The notes beneath the pieces are model-generated. The model worked only from the letters and a program-made list of their open reading frames with translations. It was not told the DNA's origin and searched no databases. A program made the position numbers and the translations under genes. DNA of 53,369 nt from JAXHUM01 sp034189325 (GTDB lineage Bacteria; Desulfobacterota; DSM-4660; Desulfatiglandales; Desulfatiglandaceae): positions 1 to 53,369 of the forward strand of contig JAXHUM010000084.1 of NCBI GenBank assembly GCA_034189325.1, written 5' to 3'. Positions 35,732 through 44,900 of this stretch are shown piece by piece (position 1 is the stretch's first letter; each line of letters starts with the position of its first letter).

Positions 35732-36036
35732 TGAATTCGGAAAAAGTCAGCATGTGGAAGGTTTCGTGAAATCTTCAAGATCAAGGCCTGCACATCCTCT
35801 AGGATGGGGGGCACTTATCGCACGCCCAAGTGACGAAGGATGCAGCGTAGTGCAGATATTGGACTTTTTGCGAGAGCGCCGAGATTCATCAAAGAGTGCT
35901 TGACAGGAGGACTCATGGATTGCCATGCGGTGTCCATTTGAAAGGGATCATGGATAAGTGGACGTCCGCATTTACACTCATTCTTTTCGTGATTTTACAT
36001 GCAGATTTTGGGTACAAATAAAAAGGAGTAAGGCCT
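35732..36036. other. leuA-leuC intercistronic region
   Basis: About 300 bp inside the operon with no sizeable gene. Its 3' end holds a 23-codon frame before leuC (listed separately). A 67-codon frame at 35697-35903 overlapping the leuA end has no ribosome site and no recognisable product. Confidence 0.4.
35950..36021 (+). CDS. Possible leader peptide before leuC
   Basis: A 23-codon frame with AAAGGGATC before its ATG, encoding TLILFVIL at its centre (six of eight branched-chain) and ending 15 nt before leuC. On the message, ACTC plus CTTTT at 35976-35987 (skipping three bases) can pair with AAAAGGAGT at 36021-36029, which is the leuC ribosome site. A ribosome stalled on the Leu/Ile codons would free that site. 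Hydrophobic short frames also arise by chance, so this is tentative. Confidence 0.35.
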   Translation: MDKWTSAFTLILFVILHADFGYK

Positions 36037-37296
36037 ATGCCTATGACAATAACTGAAAAGATTTTAGCTGCCCATGCTGGTGCCGACTCTGTAATGCCTG
36101 GAGAGATAATCCAGGTTGACGTGGATCTCGCCCTGGCGAACGATATTACCGCACCGTTGGCAATAGAGGTTTTTTACAAACTAGGGACGCAGGAGGTGTT
36201 TCACAAAGATAAGGTGGCCTTGGTACCGGACCATTTTGTTCCCAATAAGGATATTGCCTCTGCTGAACAGGCAAAAACAATGAGGCTCTTTGCCCGTAAA
36301 CATCAGATCACGCATTATTTTGAACCGGGAGAATCGGGGATCGAGCACGTAATCCTACCCGAGAAAGGCCTGGTTGTCCCGGGAGATCTGGTTATGGGGG
36401 CGGACAGTCATACCTGTACCTATGGGGCACTCGGGGCCTTTGCAACAGGAGTTGGAAGCACCGACCTGGGCGTAGTCATGGCAACGGGACAGACTTGGCT
36501 CAAGGTTCCACCCACTATCAAGCTGGTCTATGAGGGCACTGCTGGACCCTGGGTCGGAGGAAAAGACTTGATCCTCCGTGCTTTGGGCCTGTTGGGGGTG
36601 GATGGCGCTGCTTACAAGGCATTGGAGTTTTCAGGTCCGACCATCAAAGATCTCTCTATGGATCAGCGGTTCACAATGGCCAACATGGCGATTGAGGCAG
36701 GGGCGAAGAACGGGATTTTCGAACCGGACCAGATAACAAAGGACTATGCCGAGCCACGCTCCAGTCGCAAACAGGTCTGTTTTTCAAGTGATCCGGACGC
36801 GGTCTATGAAAGAACAGTCCATATAGATGTCAATTCACTGGAGCCCCAGATCGCTCTCCCTCATTCACCCGATCATGTGAGGCCTCTTTCCAAGGTCGAT
36901 CCTGTGCGCCTTGACCAGGTCTTTATCGGCTCCTGTACCAACGGGCGGATGGAAGACCTTAGGGCAGCAGCGGATATCCTGAAGGGCCGTTCAGTGGCCG
37001 GGGATACGCGGCTGATTGTGATCCCTGGATCTCCCGACATCTATCGAGAGGCTGTCCGGGACGGGATCATTGAGACCCTCCTCGACGGGGGGGCTGTTAT
37101 CGGGCCACCCTGTTGCGGACCATGCCTAGGTGGTCACATGGGTGTTCTAGCAGCGGGAGAGAAGGCCCTGTCAACGACGAACAGGAATTTTGTCGGCCGT
37201 ATGGGCCATCCAACCAGTGAGATCTATCTGAGCAATCCGTCCGTTGCTGCCGCCTCAGCCGTATTGGGACGGATAGGGGGACCGGGCGAGCTGTAA
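36037..37296 (+). CDS. leuC: 3-isopropylmalate dehydratase large subunit
   Basis: The [4Fe-4S] large subunit of isopropylmalate isomerase, converting 2- to 3-isopropylmalate for leucine; the enzyme often also handles citramalate to methylmalate for the CimA route. 419 residues, the short bacterial/archaeal type. GADSHTCTYGALGAFATGVG carries the first cluster Cys, GSCTNGRMEDLRAA the second region and CCGPCLGGH the last cluster ligands. AAAAAGGAG precedes the ATG. The small subunit follows. Confidence 0.95.
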   Translation: MPMTITEKILAAHAGADSVMPGEIIQVDVDLALANDITAPLAIEVFYKLGTQEVFHKDKVALVPDHFVPNKDIASAEQAKTMRLFARKHQITHYFEPGESGIEHVILPEKGLVVPGDLVMGADSHTCTYGALGAFATGVGSTDLGVVMATGQTWLKVPPTIKLVYEGTAGPWVGGKDLILRALGLLGVDGAAYKALEFSGPTIKDLSMDQRFTMANMAIEAGAKNGIFEPDQITKDYAEPRSSRKQVCFSSDPDAVYERTVHIDVNSLEPQIALPHSPDHVRPLSKVDPVRLDQVFIGSCTNGRMEDLRAAADILKGRSVAGDTRLIVIPGSPDIYREAVRDGIIETLLDGGAVIGPPCCGPCLGGHMGVLAAGEKALSTTNRNFVGRMGHPTSEIYLSNPSVAAASAVLGRIGGPGEL

Positions 37297-37333
37297 ACAG
37301 AGTCATGAAGAGTGTGAGTTGGGAGAGCAAAGG

Positions 37334-37828
37334 ATGAAATGTGAAGGTAAGGTTTGGAAATTCGGGGATGATATTGACACTGATTTGATTATACCGGCAA
37401 GATTCTTAAATGTCTCGGATGAGAAGAGTCTGGCTGAAAACTGTTTCGCTGACGTGAGACCCGGCTTTGCCCAAAATATCGGGCCGGGAGATATCATTGT
37501 CGCCGGTCGGAATTTTGGGTGCGGATCTTCGAGAGAACACGCTCCCATAGCGATTAAGGGCGTGGGGATCAGCATGGTTATCGCTAAGAGTTTTGCCAGA
37601 ATATTTTACAGGAATGCCTTTAATATCGGCCTCCCTATCGTGGAGTCTGAAGCGGCCGTGGATGTTATTTCAGAGGGTGATTGGGTTTCAGTGGACCTGG
37701 AAGCAGGTACACTCAAGACCGAGAATGACTCCGAGTCTTTCGTGATCCAGGCGATACCCGCCTTTATGAGGGAGATTATACGGGCCGGAGGACTGGTGGA
37801 CTACGTAAAACAAAGAGGCCTGAAATAG
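37334..37828 (+). CDS. leuD: 3-isopropylmalate dehydratase small subunit
   Basis: The swivelling small subunit that completes the isomerase active site with LeuC. 164 residues from the ATG at 37334; an upstream TTG in frame at 37319 adds five residues but sits inside the ribosome site GGGAG, so it was not chosen. DDIDTDLIIPARFLN and GRNFGCGSSREHAPIAIKG are the family hallmarks, the latter with the substrate-binding SSRE loop. The start is 37 nt after leuC. Confidence 0.95.
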   Translation: MKCEGKVWKFGDDIDTDLIIPARFLNVSDEKSLAENCFADVRPGFAQNIGPGDIIVAGRNFGCGSSREHAPIAIKGVGISMVIAKSFARIFYRNAFNIGLPIVESEAAVDVISEGDWVSVDLEAGTLKTENDSESFVIQAIPAFMREIIRAGGLVDYVKQRGLK

Positions 37829-37848
37829 AGGAGGAGGGTGTTCGGAAA

Positions 37849-39522
37849 ATGAGGAGCGATTCAGTCAAAAAGGGTATTGAGCGAGCACCTCACAGGGCCC
37901 TTTTTAAGGCCATGGGGTACACGGATGATGAACTGAACAGGCCGATGGTCGGGATAGCCTGCTCGGCCAACGAGATTATTCCTGGTCATATTCATCTCAA
38001 TCGAATAGCAGACGCGGTCAAGGCCGGTGTGTATATGGCCGGGGGCACCCCCATGGTTTTCGGTACTATCGGCGTATGTGATGGTATTGCCATGAATCAC
38101 AGAGGCATGAAGTATTCACTGGCAAGCCGTGAGTTGATTGCCGATTCGGTTGAAGTCACGGCAATGGCCCATGCCTTTGACGGGCTCGTCCTTATCCCAA
38201 GCTGCGACAAGATCGTGCCCGGCATGCTGATGGCGGCAGCGCGATTGGACATACCGGCAGTTGTTGTCAGCGGCGGGCCTATGCTCGCGGGGAGGGACCC
38301 TGATGATAGGAGGGGAGGCAAAAAGATAGATCTGGTGAGCGTGTTTGAATCGGTGGGAAGCGTCGTCGCAGGCACCATGACGCACCATGGCCTGGCATCC
38401 ATGGAGAATGAGGCCTGTCCCACGTGCGGTTCCTGCGCAGGCATGTTTACTGCCAACTCCATGAATTGCCTGACAGAGACCCTGGGAATGGCTCTTCCTG
38501 GAAACGGGACGATTCCTGCTGTCATGTCGGCACGTATCAGGTTGGCAAAGCAGACGGGTGTGGAAATTATGAGTCTTATTAAGGAAGATATCACACCCAG
38601 GCAGATCATGACAAAAGACGCCTTTCTCAATGCCCTCACAGTGGATATGGCCCTTGGGTGCTCGACCAACACTATCCTTCACCTCTGGGCCATAGCGAGG
38701 GAATCGGGGATAGCCCTTGATATCAAACAGGTCAATCCAATCAGCCTCAGGACCCCCCACTTGTGTTCGCTCAGCCCCTCTGGAGAGTATCATCTGGAGG
38801 ATCTCGACCGATCGGGCGGCATGCCGGCGGTCCACAAAGAGCTCTTAGAGGCCGGACTGCTGGACGGTAGTTGTCTTAATGTGGAGGGAAGAAAACTGGA
38901 CGAGGTCGTTGAGAGTGTCGAGACTACAGGCGAGACGGGCATTATAAGGCCTGTCTCCGATCCCTATCACAGTGAAGGGGGGCTTGCCGTATTATTCGGT
39001 AACCTGGCTCCCTCCGGATCAGTCGTGAAACAATCGGCCGTGTCAACTCAAATGCTTCAGCATCAAGGGGCCGCCAGGACCTTTGACTCAGAGGAAGAGG
39101 CCACTGAGGCTATCTTGAATGGTCGAATCACAAAGGGATCGGTCGTGATTATCCGATACGAAGGTCCTAAAGGAGGACCGGGCATGCGAGAAATGCTCAC
39201 TCCCACGTCAGCCCTCGCAGGCATGGGACTTGATGGACATGTGGCCTTGGTAACGGACGGCCGGTTCTCAGGCGGCACAAGGGGTGCTGCTATCGGGCAT
39301 GTCTCGCCGGAGGCGATGGAGGGTGGAACCATCGCCCTGATCCGCGATGGAGATATCATAGACATCAATATACTGGATAAAAAAATAGATGTTCTTGTGG
39401 ACGATAAGGAGTTGGAAAAACGCCGTCTTGCCTGGACCTCACCGGAACCTAAGATAACCGGCGGCTACCTTTATCGGTATGCCCAGGCAGTGTCTTCAGC
39501 AATCGATGGGGCCGTGTTGTAA
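37849..39522 (+). CDS. ilvD: Dihydroxy-acid dehydratase
   Basis: An FeS enzyme that dehydrates 2,3-dihydroxy acids to the 2-keto acid precursors of isoleucine and valine. 557 residues, normal length. Cluster-binding Cys lie in PSCDKIVPGMLMAAAR and ACPTCGSCAGMFTANSMN; LTDGRFSGGTRG-type motif appears as VTDGRFSGGTRGAAIGHVSPEA near the C-terminus. GAGGAGGAGGG precedes the ATG. A short AAGGCC/GGCCTT hairpin overlaps the stop region. Confidence 0.96.
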   Translation: MRSDSVKKGIERAPHRALFKAMGYTDDELNRPMVGIACSANEIIPGHIHLNRIADAVKAGVYMAGGTPMVFGTIGVCDGIAMNHRGMKYSLASRELIADSVEVTAMAHAFDGLVLIPSCDKIVPGMLMAAARLDIPAVVVSGGPMLAGRDPDDRRGGKKIDLVSVFESVGSVVAGTMTHHGLASMENEACPTCGSCAGMFTANSMNCLTETLGMALPGNGTIPAVMSARIRLAKQTGVEIMSLIKEDITPRQIMTKDAFLNALTVDMALGCSTNTILHLWAIARESGIALDIKQVNPISLRTPHLCSLSPSGEYHLEDLDRSGGMPAVHKELLEAGLLDGSCLNVEGRKLDEVVESVETTGETGIIRPVSDPYHSEGGLAVLFGNLAPSGSVVKQSAVSTQMLQHQGAARTFDSEEEATEAILNGRITKGSVVIIRYEGPKGGPGMREMLTPTSALAGMGLDGHVALVTDGRFSGGTRGAAIGHVSPEAMEGGTIALIRDGDIIDINILDKKIDVLVDDKELEKRRLAWTSPEPKITGGYLYRYAQAVSSAIDGAVL

Positions 39523-39609
39523 GGCCTTTATCAGGCCTTTTAGGGCGGAAGGGGCGGCCCGGAGTCCTGAGACCTAACGGCGTTTCTTTAATAGCGAGGT
39601 GTTAATCAT

Positions 39610-41295
39610 ATGAAGTATTCCGGATCACAGATTCTTCTGCAGGCGCTGAAGAACGAGGGGGTGGACACCATCTTCGGCTACCCCGGAGGAGCTGTCTTGG
39701 ATATCTACGATGCCCTGGTCAAAACAGATATCCGACACATCCTTGTGCGGCACGAACAGGGAGCGGTCCATGCGGCCGACGGCTATGCCAGGGCATCCGG
39801 CGGCGTAGGCGTGTGTCTTGTTACCTCGGGACCGGGCGCGACCAACACAGTCACCGGCATTGCCTCGGCATATATGGATTCAATACCGGTGGTCGTGTTA
39901 ACCGGTCAGGTATCAACCCAACTTATTGGAAACGATGCCTTTCAGGAGGTGGATATTATCGGTATTACACGACCATGCACCAAACACAATTACCAGGTGA
40001 CCCGTATCGAGGATATCTCTAGAATCATCAAAGAGGCATTCCATATTGCCAAGTCCGGGCGCCCGGGTCCGGTCGTTGTAGATCTCCCAAAAGACCTCAT
40101 GGGCATGACGACTGATCTTATTGCCTCGCAAGAAATCAACTTGAAGTACTACAACCCGACGTATAGGCCAAACCCGAAACAATTGGGAAAGGCATTGGAT
40201 CTCATCAAGAGGTCTCAAAAGCCATTGATACTGGCGGGAGGCGGTGTGGTCCTTTCAAAAGGTCCCGAGGCTCTTTCAAGGTTTGCGCACAAAATTCAGG
40301 CCCCCGTCGCATCGACACTTATGGGCCTGGGTGTATTTCCGTCAAAAGACCCCCTCTGGTTGGGGATGGTCGGCATGCACGGCACTTACTGGGCGAACAT
40401 GTCGTTACATGAATGCGATCTCCTTGTCGCTATAGGTGTTCGTTTTGATGATAGGGTGACTGGAAAAAACGAGGCCTTTGCCCAAAACGCCACAATCATC
40501 CACATTGATATTGATCCCACCTCTATTCGGAAGAATATCCCTGTGACTATTCCGATTGTAGGGGACTGCAAATGGACCCTCGAGATGCTGAATGATCTCT
40601 TGGAGGCGAAAGGTGTCGACTATTCTGTGGAAGATCGGCAACCGTGGTTGTCTCAGATAGATGAATGGCGAGAGGACAGGCCCCTGTCTTATCAGAAGAG
40701 CGAGGTGATCAAGCCTCAATATGTTATTGAAAAACTGTATGAGTTGACACGTGGGGAAGCGATCATCACGACCGAGGTAGGACAGAACCAGATGTGGGCT
40801 GCCCAGTACTACCATTTTGAACGTCCGAATCGATTCATTACCTCAGGCGGCTTGGGATGTATGGGATTCGGTCTGCCGGCCGCAATCGGGGCACAGGTGG
40901 CGTGTCCCGACAAGTTGGTGGTGGATATTGCCGGTGACGGCAGTATACAGATGAATATCCAGGAACTGGCCACAGCCGTCCAGCACCAACTGCCGATCAA
41001 AATCGTGATCTTGAACAACCAATATCTGGGTATGGTCCGGCAATGGCAAGAACTTTTCTACGACAGGTGTTATGCCTTTACCGGCATGGAGCATGCCCCT
41101 GATTTTTTGAAACTTGCAGATGCTTACGGTGCTGTCGGTATAAAAGCTGTTCACCCGGAAGATGTGCAACCTGTCCTTGAACAGGGTCTTTCGACTCCGA
41201 AAACAGTTGTAATGGAGTTTGAGGTGGACCGCGAAGAAAAGGTCTATCCCATGGTTCCGGCAGGTGCTCCCATTAATGATATGCTGCTGGTCTAG
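39610..41295 (+). CDS. ilvB: Acetolactate synthase large (catalytic) subunit
   Basis: ThDP-dependent enzyme joining two pyruvates, or pyruvate and 2-oxobutyrate, the first common step to Val/Leu and Ile. 561 residues: IFGYPGGAVLDIYDAL and RHEQGAVHAADGYARASG (catalytic Glu) in the PYR domain, a central FAD-binding domain, and GDGSIQMNIQELATA with NNQYLGMVRQWQ as the ThDP-Mg motif in the PP domain. The regulatory subunit follows, so this is the anabolic enzyme. Confidence 0.96.
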   Translation: MKYSGSQILLQALKNEGVDTIFGYPGGAVLDIYDALVKTDIRHILVRHEQGAVHAADGYARASGGVGVCLVTSGPGATNTVTGIASAYMDSIPVVVLTGQVSTQLIGNDAFQEVDIIGITRPCTKHNYQVTRIEDISRIIKEAFHIAKSGRPGPVVVDLPKDLMGMTTDLIASQEINLKYYNPTYRPNPKQLGKALDLIKRSQKPLILAGGGVVLSKGPEALSRFAHKIQAPVASTLMGLGVFPSKDPLWLGMVGMHGTYWANMSLHECDLLVAIGVRFDDRVTGKNEAFAQNATIIHIDIDPTSIRKNIPVTIPIVGDCKWTLEMLNDLLEAKGVDYSVEDRQPWLSQIDEWREDRPLSYQKSEVIKPQYVIEKLYELTRGEAIITTEVGQNQMWAAQYYHFERPNRFITSGGLGCMGFGLPAAIGAQVACPDKLVVDIAGDGSIQMNIQELATAVQHQLPIKIVILNNQYLGMVRQWQELFYDRCYAFTGMEHAPDFLKLADAYGAVGIKAVHPEDVQPVLEQGLSTPKTVVMEFEVDREEKVYPMVPAGAPINDMLLV

Positions 41296-41356
41296 TCCGG
41301 TCTCGGCCTTGCCCGTAGGATTCTCCTTTTAAAGAGAAATGGATATCGAAAGAAAC

Positions 41357-41842
41357 ATGAAAAAAGACAAACATATACTGGGCCTTATGGTTGAGAATCA
41401 GCCTGGTGTGCTTTCTCGCATTACAGGCCTTTTCAGCGGAAGGGGCTTTAATATAGAAAGCCTATCCGTTGCTGAGACAACAGATCCCCTTATCTCCAGA
41501 ATTACATTGGTGACCTCTGGAAACATGAGAATTATTGAACAGATCAAGAAGCACCTCAACAGACTGATCAATGTCATAAAGGTGTGCGATTACACGGATG
41601 TCCCCTGCGTTGAGCGAGAGATGCTCCTGGTCAAGGTGCGTCCCGGATCCGAGCGTCAAGAGGAGCTCTTGAGAGTAGTCGATATTTTCAAGTGTCATAT
41701 TGTCGATGTAGGCGCTGGATTCTATACGATTGAAGTGACGGGTGACAACGAAAAGATTATGGCGTTTTTGAACTTGATCAAGCCGATAGGTATTAAGGAA
41801 ATCGTAAGGACCGGGACCATTGCTTTGGCCCGGGAAAGCTGA
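41357..41842 (+). CDS. ilvN: Acetolactate synthase small (regulatory) subunit
   Basis: Binds valine and controls IlvB. 161 residues from the ATG at 41357, the start homologues use (MKKDKHILGLMVENQPGVL); an in-frame ATG at 41339 has its only ribosome-like site almost touching it. The N-terminal ACT domain shows LMVENQPGVLSRITGLFSGRGFNIESL; the C-terminal ALS_ss domain follows from about residue 75. Could equally be named ilvH. Confidence 0.94.
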   Translation: MKKDKHILGLMVENQPGVLSRITGLFSGRGFNIESLSVAETTDPLISRITLVTSGNMRIIEQIKKHLNRLINVIKVCDYTDVPCVEREMLLVKVRPGSERQEELLRVVDIFKCHIVDVGAGFYTIEVTGDNEKIMAFLNLIKPIGIKEIVRTGTIALARES

Positions 41843-41891
41843 TTCAAAAGGGCTGCTACATTTATTAAGCATAGAGAAAGAGAGAAAAAAC

Positions 41892-42947
41892 ATGGCGAAA
41901 ATCGACTTTGGTGGTGTTATGGAAGATGTCGTGACTTCAGCCGAGTTCACGATTGAGAAGTCACGCGAGATTTTACAGGATGAAACGGTCGCTGTCCTCG
42001 GGTATGGTGTTCAAGGACCGGGACAGGCAATGAACATGCGGGACAACGGTATTAATGTTATTGTCGGCCAGCGGGAAGGGGGAGAGTCTTGGGAAAGGGC
42101 TGTTCGTGACGGTTTTGTTCCGGGAAAGACACTCTTTCCCCTGGCTGAAGCAGCTGAAAAGGGGACTGTTCTGCAGTATCTGATATCGGATGCAGGCCAG
42201 GTGGCCACGTGGCCCCTGATCAGGCAGGGCCTGAAAGAGGGGAATGCCCTTTACTTTTCTCATGGATTTGCTGTTGTTTATCATGACCAGACCGGCATTG
42301 TGCCGCCTGACAATATCGACGTGATTTTGGTCGCACCAAAGGGATCGGGGCGAAGCGTTCGAACTCAATTCCTGAACAATAGCGGCATTAATTCAAGCTA
42401 CGCCGTATTTCAGGACTATACGGGACGGGCCCAGGAAAGGGTATTGGCACTGGGCATCGCCATTGGATCGGGGTATCTCTTCCCGACAACATTCGAAAAA
42501 GAGGTGTATAGCGATCTGACAGGTGAACGAGGGGTCCTCATGGGGTGCTTGGCCGGAGTGATGGAGGCGCAATACACCCTGTTGCGCAAACATGGCCACT
42601 CGCCCAGTGAGGCGTTTAATGAAACAGTTGAAGAGCTTACCCAAAGCCTGATCAGGTTGGTGGCGGATGAGGGTATGGACTGGATGTTCGCCAACTGCAG
42701 CACCACGGCCCAAAGGGGAGCCCTTGACTGGAGAGGAAAATTCCGTGCCGCAGTTGCACCGGTCTTTGACGAGCTCTATGGACGAGTCGTATCGGGAGAA
42801 GAAACTAAGGTTGTGATTCAGGCCAACAGCGCTCCCAATTACAGAGAAGAACTCGAAAAGGAATTAGATGAGATCAGAAATTCGGAGATGTGGAGAGCAG
42901 GGGCGGCTGTCAGGGCCTTGAGGCCGGAAAAACAAAGAAGAAGCTAG
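41892..42947 (+). CDS. ilvC: Ketol-acid reductoisomerase, plant/Bacteroidetes-like form
   Basis: Mg- and NADPH-dependent isomerisation and reduction of acetolactate or acetohydroxybutyrate. 351 residues from the ATG at 41892 (AAAGAGAGAAA upstream); the frame opens earlier at 41820 inside ilvN but those residues are not family-like. GYGVQGPGQAMNMRDNG (from residue 37) binds NADPH; PKGSGRSVR and EVYSDLTGERGVLMGCLAG carry metal ligands. The wording INSSYAVFQD, TTFEKEVYSDLTGERGVLMG and NCSTTAQRGALDW follows the form I know from Bacteroidetes and plant-like enzymes, not the common proteobacterial IlvC. Confidence 0.93.
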   Translation: MAKIDFGGVMEDVVTSAEFTIEKSREILQDETVAVLGYGVQGPGQAMNMRDNGINVIVGQREGGESWERAVRDGFVPGKTLFPLAEAAEKGTVLQYLISDAGQVATWPLIRQGLKEGNALYFSHGFAVVYHDQTGIVPPDNIDVILVAPKGSGRSVRTQFLNNSGINSSYAVFQDYTGRAQERVLALGIAIGSGYLFPTTFEKEVYSDLTGERGVLMGCLAGVMEAQYTLLRKHGHSPSEAFNETVEELTQSLIRLVADEGMDWMFANCSTTAQRGALDWRGKFRAAVAPVFDELYGRVVSGEETKVVIQANSAPNYREELEKELDEIRNSEMWRAGAAVRALRPEKQRRS

Positions 42948-42966
42948 GGCTTGGGAAGGATCTTTT

Positions 42967-44031
42967 ATGGGAAAAATATTCAATATTGGTGTTATACCGG
43001 GCGATGGGACAGGACCGGAAGTAGTCAACGAAGGCCTGAAGGCCCTCCATGCCGTATCATCCAAGTGTGGGATTGATTTCACATTTGAAAACTTTGATCT
43101 TGGTGGAGAACGATATCTGAAAGAGGGATTCCTCTTGTCCGACGAAGTGATCAAGGAACTCGGAGAAATGGACGCTGTTTTTCTGGGAGCCATAGGACAT
43201 CCGGATGTGAAGCCGGGAATCCTCGAAACGGAAATCTTGCTCCGTCTTCGTTTTGAACTTGATTTGTATATCAATCTTCGGCCCGTTGTTCTTCTCCCTG
43301 GCGTTTACACTCCCTTGCGGGACAAGGGACCTGAGGAGATTGATTTTGTCGTTGTCAGAGAAAACACAGAGGGAGTGTATGCAGGTGGAGGAGGATTCTT
43401 GAAGAAGGGGACTCCCGATGAAGTCGCTGTTCAGGAATCGATTAACACCAGAAAGGGTGTGGAACGTTGTGTTCGATACGCCTTTGAGTTTTGCAGGGAA
43501 CGCGGTCGTAAAAGAGAACTGACCCTCTGCGGCAAAACCAACGTTCTGGTCTATGAATCAGATCTGTGGTATCGTGTCTTTCACGAGGTCCACTCTGATT
43601 ATCCGGATATTTCCATATCCTATCAACATGTGGATGCCATGTGTATGTGGATGATCAAAAACCCGGAATGCTTTGATGTTATCGTCACCGGCAATATGTT
43701 CGGCGACATTATTACGGATATCGGCGCCATTATACAGGGTGGTCTCGGCGTAGCAGCGGGCGGAAATATCAATCCCCAAGGGACTGCCATGTTTGAGCCG
43801 ATCGGAGGGTCCGCACCCAAATACTCGAATCTCGGTATCATCAATCCGATTGCCGCCATATGTTCAGCGCAGATGATGTTGGATCATCTCGGTGAAAAGG
43901 AGGCCTCGGGTTTGGTCTTTGAGGCCGTAAAAAAGGTGGTAGCCGATGATCTGTTGAGCCTCGAGGCCGGGAAGATGGGTCATAGTACCAGTGAAGTGGG
44001 CAGCCTTGTCGAACAGTATATCTTGAGATGA
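42967..44031 (+). CDS. leuB: 3-isopropylmalate dehydrogenase
   Basis: NAD-dependent oxidative decarboxylation of 3-isopropylmalate, and probably of methylmalate in the citramalate route. 354 residues: IGVIPGDGTGPEVV at the N-terminus, LRFELDLYINLRPV and VVVRENTEGVYAG in the substrate region, VDAMCMWM plus NMFGDIITDIGAIIQGGLGVAAGGNI for metal and cofactor, and EPIGGSAPKYSNLGIINP for the adenine pocket. Last biosynthetic gene of the operon, 19 nt after ilvC. Confidence 0.94.
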   Translation: MGKIFNIGVIPGDGTGPEVVNEGLKALHAVSSKCGIDFTFENFDLGGERYLKEGFLLSDEVIKELGEMDAVFLGAIGHPDVKPGILETEILLRLRFELDLYINLRPVVLLPGVYTPLRDKGPEEIDFVVVRENTEGVYAGGGGFLKKGTPDEVAVQESINTRKGVERCVRYAFEFCRERGRKRELTLCGKTNVLVYESDLWYRVFHEVHSDYPDISISYQHVDAMCMWMIKNPECFDVIVTGNMFGDIITDIGAIIQGGLGVAAGGNINPQGTAMFEPIGGSAPKYSNLGIINPIAAICSAQMMLDHLGEKEASGLVFEAVKKVVADDLLSLEAGKMGHSTSEVGSLVEQYILR

Positions 44032-44040
44032 CAACAAACA

Positions 44041-44886
44041 GTGGATGACCTAAAGATAGCCGCAGTGTGCATGAACGCCGAACCGGGCCATATCGAGACT
44101 AATCTTAATGCGATCCAGGGGTTTTTGTCCAAGGCCGTATCTGAAGGAGCCCAGATCATCTGTTTTCCGGAACTATCCGTCACCGGTTACACCCTTAAGG
44201 CCCCCAGGGATGTTTACCGGTCGATTCCCTATGAAAGGGTCATGGAAAGGCTCACCCATATGGCTGAAGAGGCGGGTGCTGTTTTTCTCGTTGGGTTGAT
44301 AGATATTTCGAGACCCTCCCGGCCGTCCATTTCTCAGGCGGTCTTTGGGCCGAAAGGTCTGATCGGGGTCTATCAAAAGACGCACCTTTCTTATCCTGAA
44401 GAAAACCTGTATGAGCCTGGTCAAGACAACAGGGTGTTCTCTCATGGGAGCACGACCTTCGGCATCCAGATCTGTTATGAGACGCATTTCCCTGAAATCA
44501 GTACCACCCTGGCCCTTATGGGCGCTGAACTCCTCTTTATCCCCTATGCCTCACCAAGGGGCGATCCTGAAGAAAAACTGAAAAGCTGGATGCGAGTCCT
44601 CCCTGCCAGGGCCTTTGACAACGGGGTCTTCATCGTTGCCTGCAACCAGACGGGAGAGACAGAAGAGGGCCTTTCATTTCCAGGAGTCGCCGTTGTGCTG
44701 GGACCTGACGGTCAGGTTCTTGAGAAATACGTCGGCTGGGATGAAGGCATGGTCTTGGCCGAACTCAGGGCTGAGATGTTGATCGATATCCGGGAGAACA
44801 AAATGAAGTACTTCCTGGATAAGAGAAGACCTGAGCTTTACGGAAATATAGTCGCGTCACGGAAGCCTTTACAGAAAGACATCTAA
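44041..44886 (+). CDS. Carbon-nitrogen hydrolase (nitrilase superfamily)
   Basis: A 281-residue amidase-like enzyme with the Glu-Lys-Cys triad of the superfamily: Glu in CFPELSVTGY, Lys in YQKTHLSYPEE, Cys in IQICYETHFPEIS. Such enzymes hydrolyse amides such as N-carbamoyl compounds, omega-amides or deaminated glutathione; the substrate is not evident. It starts at GTG 44041, 10 nt after leuB, so it is probably the last gene of the branched-chain operon, though no metabolic link is known. It meets the next gene tail to tail. Confidence 0.88.
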   Translation: MDDLKIAAVCMNAEPGHIETNLNAIQGFLSKAVSEGAQIICFPELSVTGYTLKAPRDVYRSIPYERVMERLTHMAEEAGAVFLVGLIDISRPSRPSISQAVFGPKGLIGVYQKTHLSYPEENLYEPGQDNRVFSHGSTTFGIQICYETHFPEISTTLALMGAELLFIPYASPRGDPEEKLKSWMRVLPARAFDNGVFIVACNQTGETEEGLSFPGVAVVLGPDGQVLEKYVGWDEGMVLAELRAEMLIDIRENKMKYFLDKRRPELYGNIVASRKPLQKDI

Positions 44887-44900
44887 GGGTTCTGGGTTCT

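Noticed and set aside
39521..39540. Terminator between ilvD and ilvB
   Set aside because: The AAGGCC/GGCCTT stem is only 6 bp with a short T tract and overlaps the ilvD stop; too weak to call.
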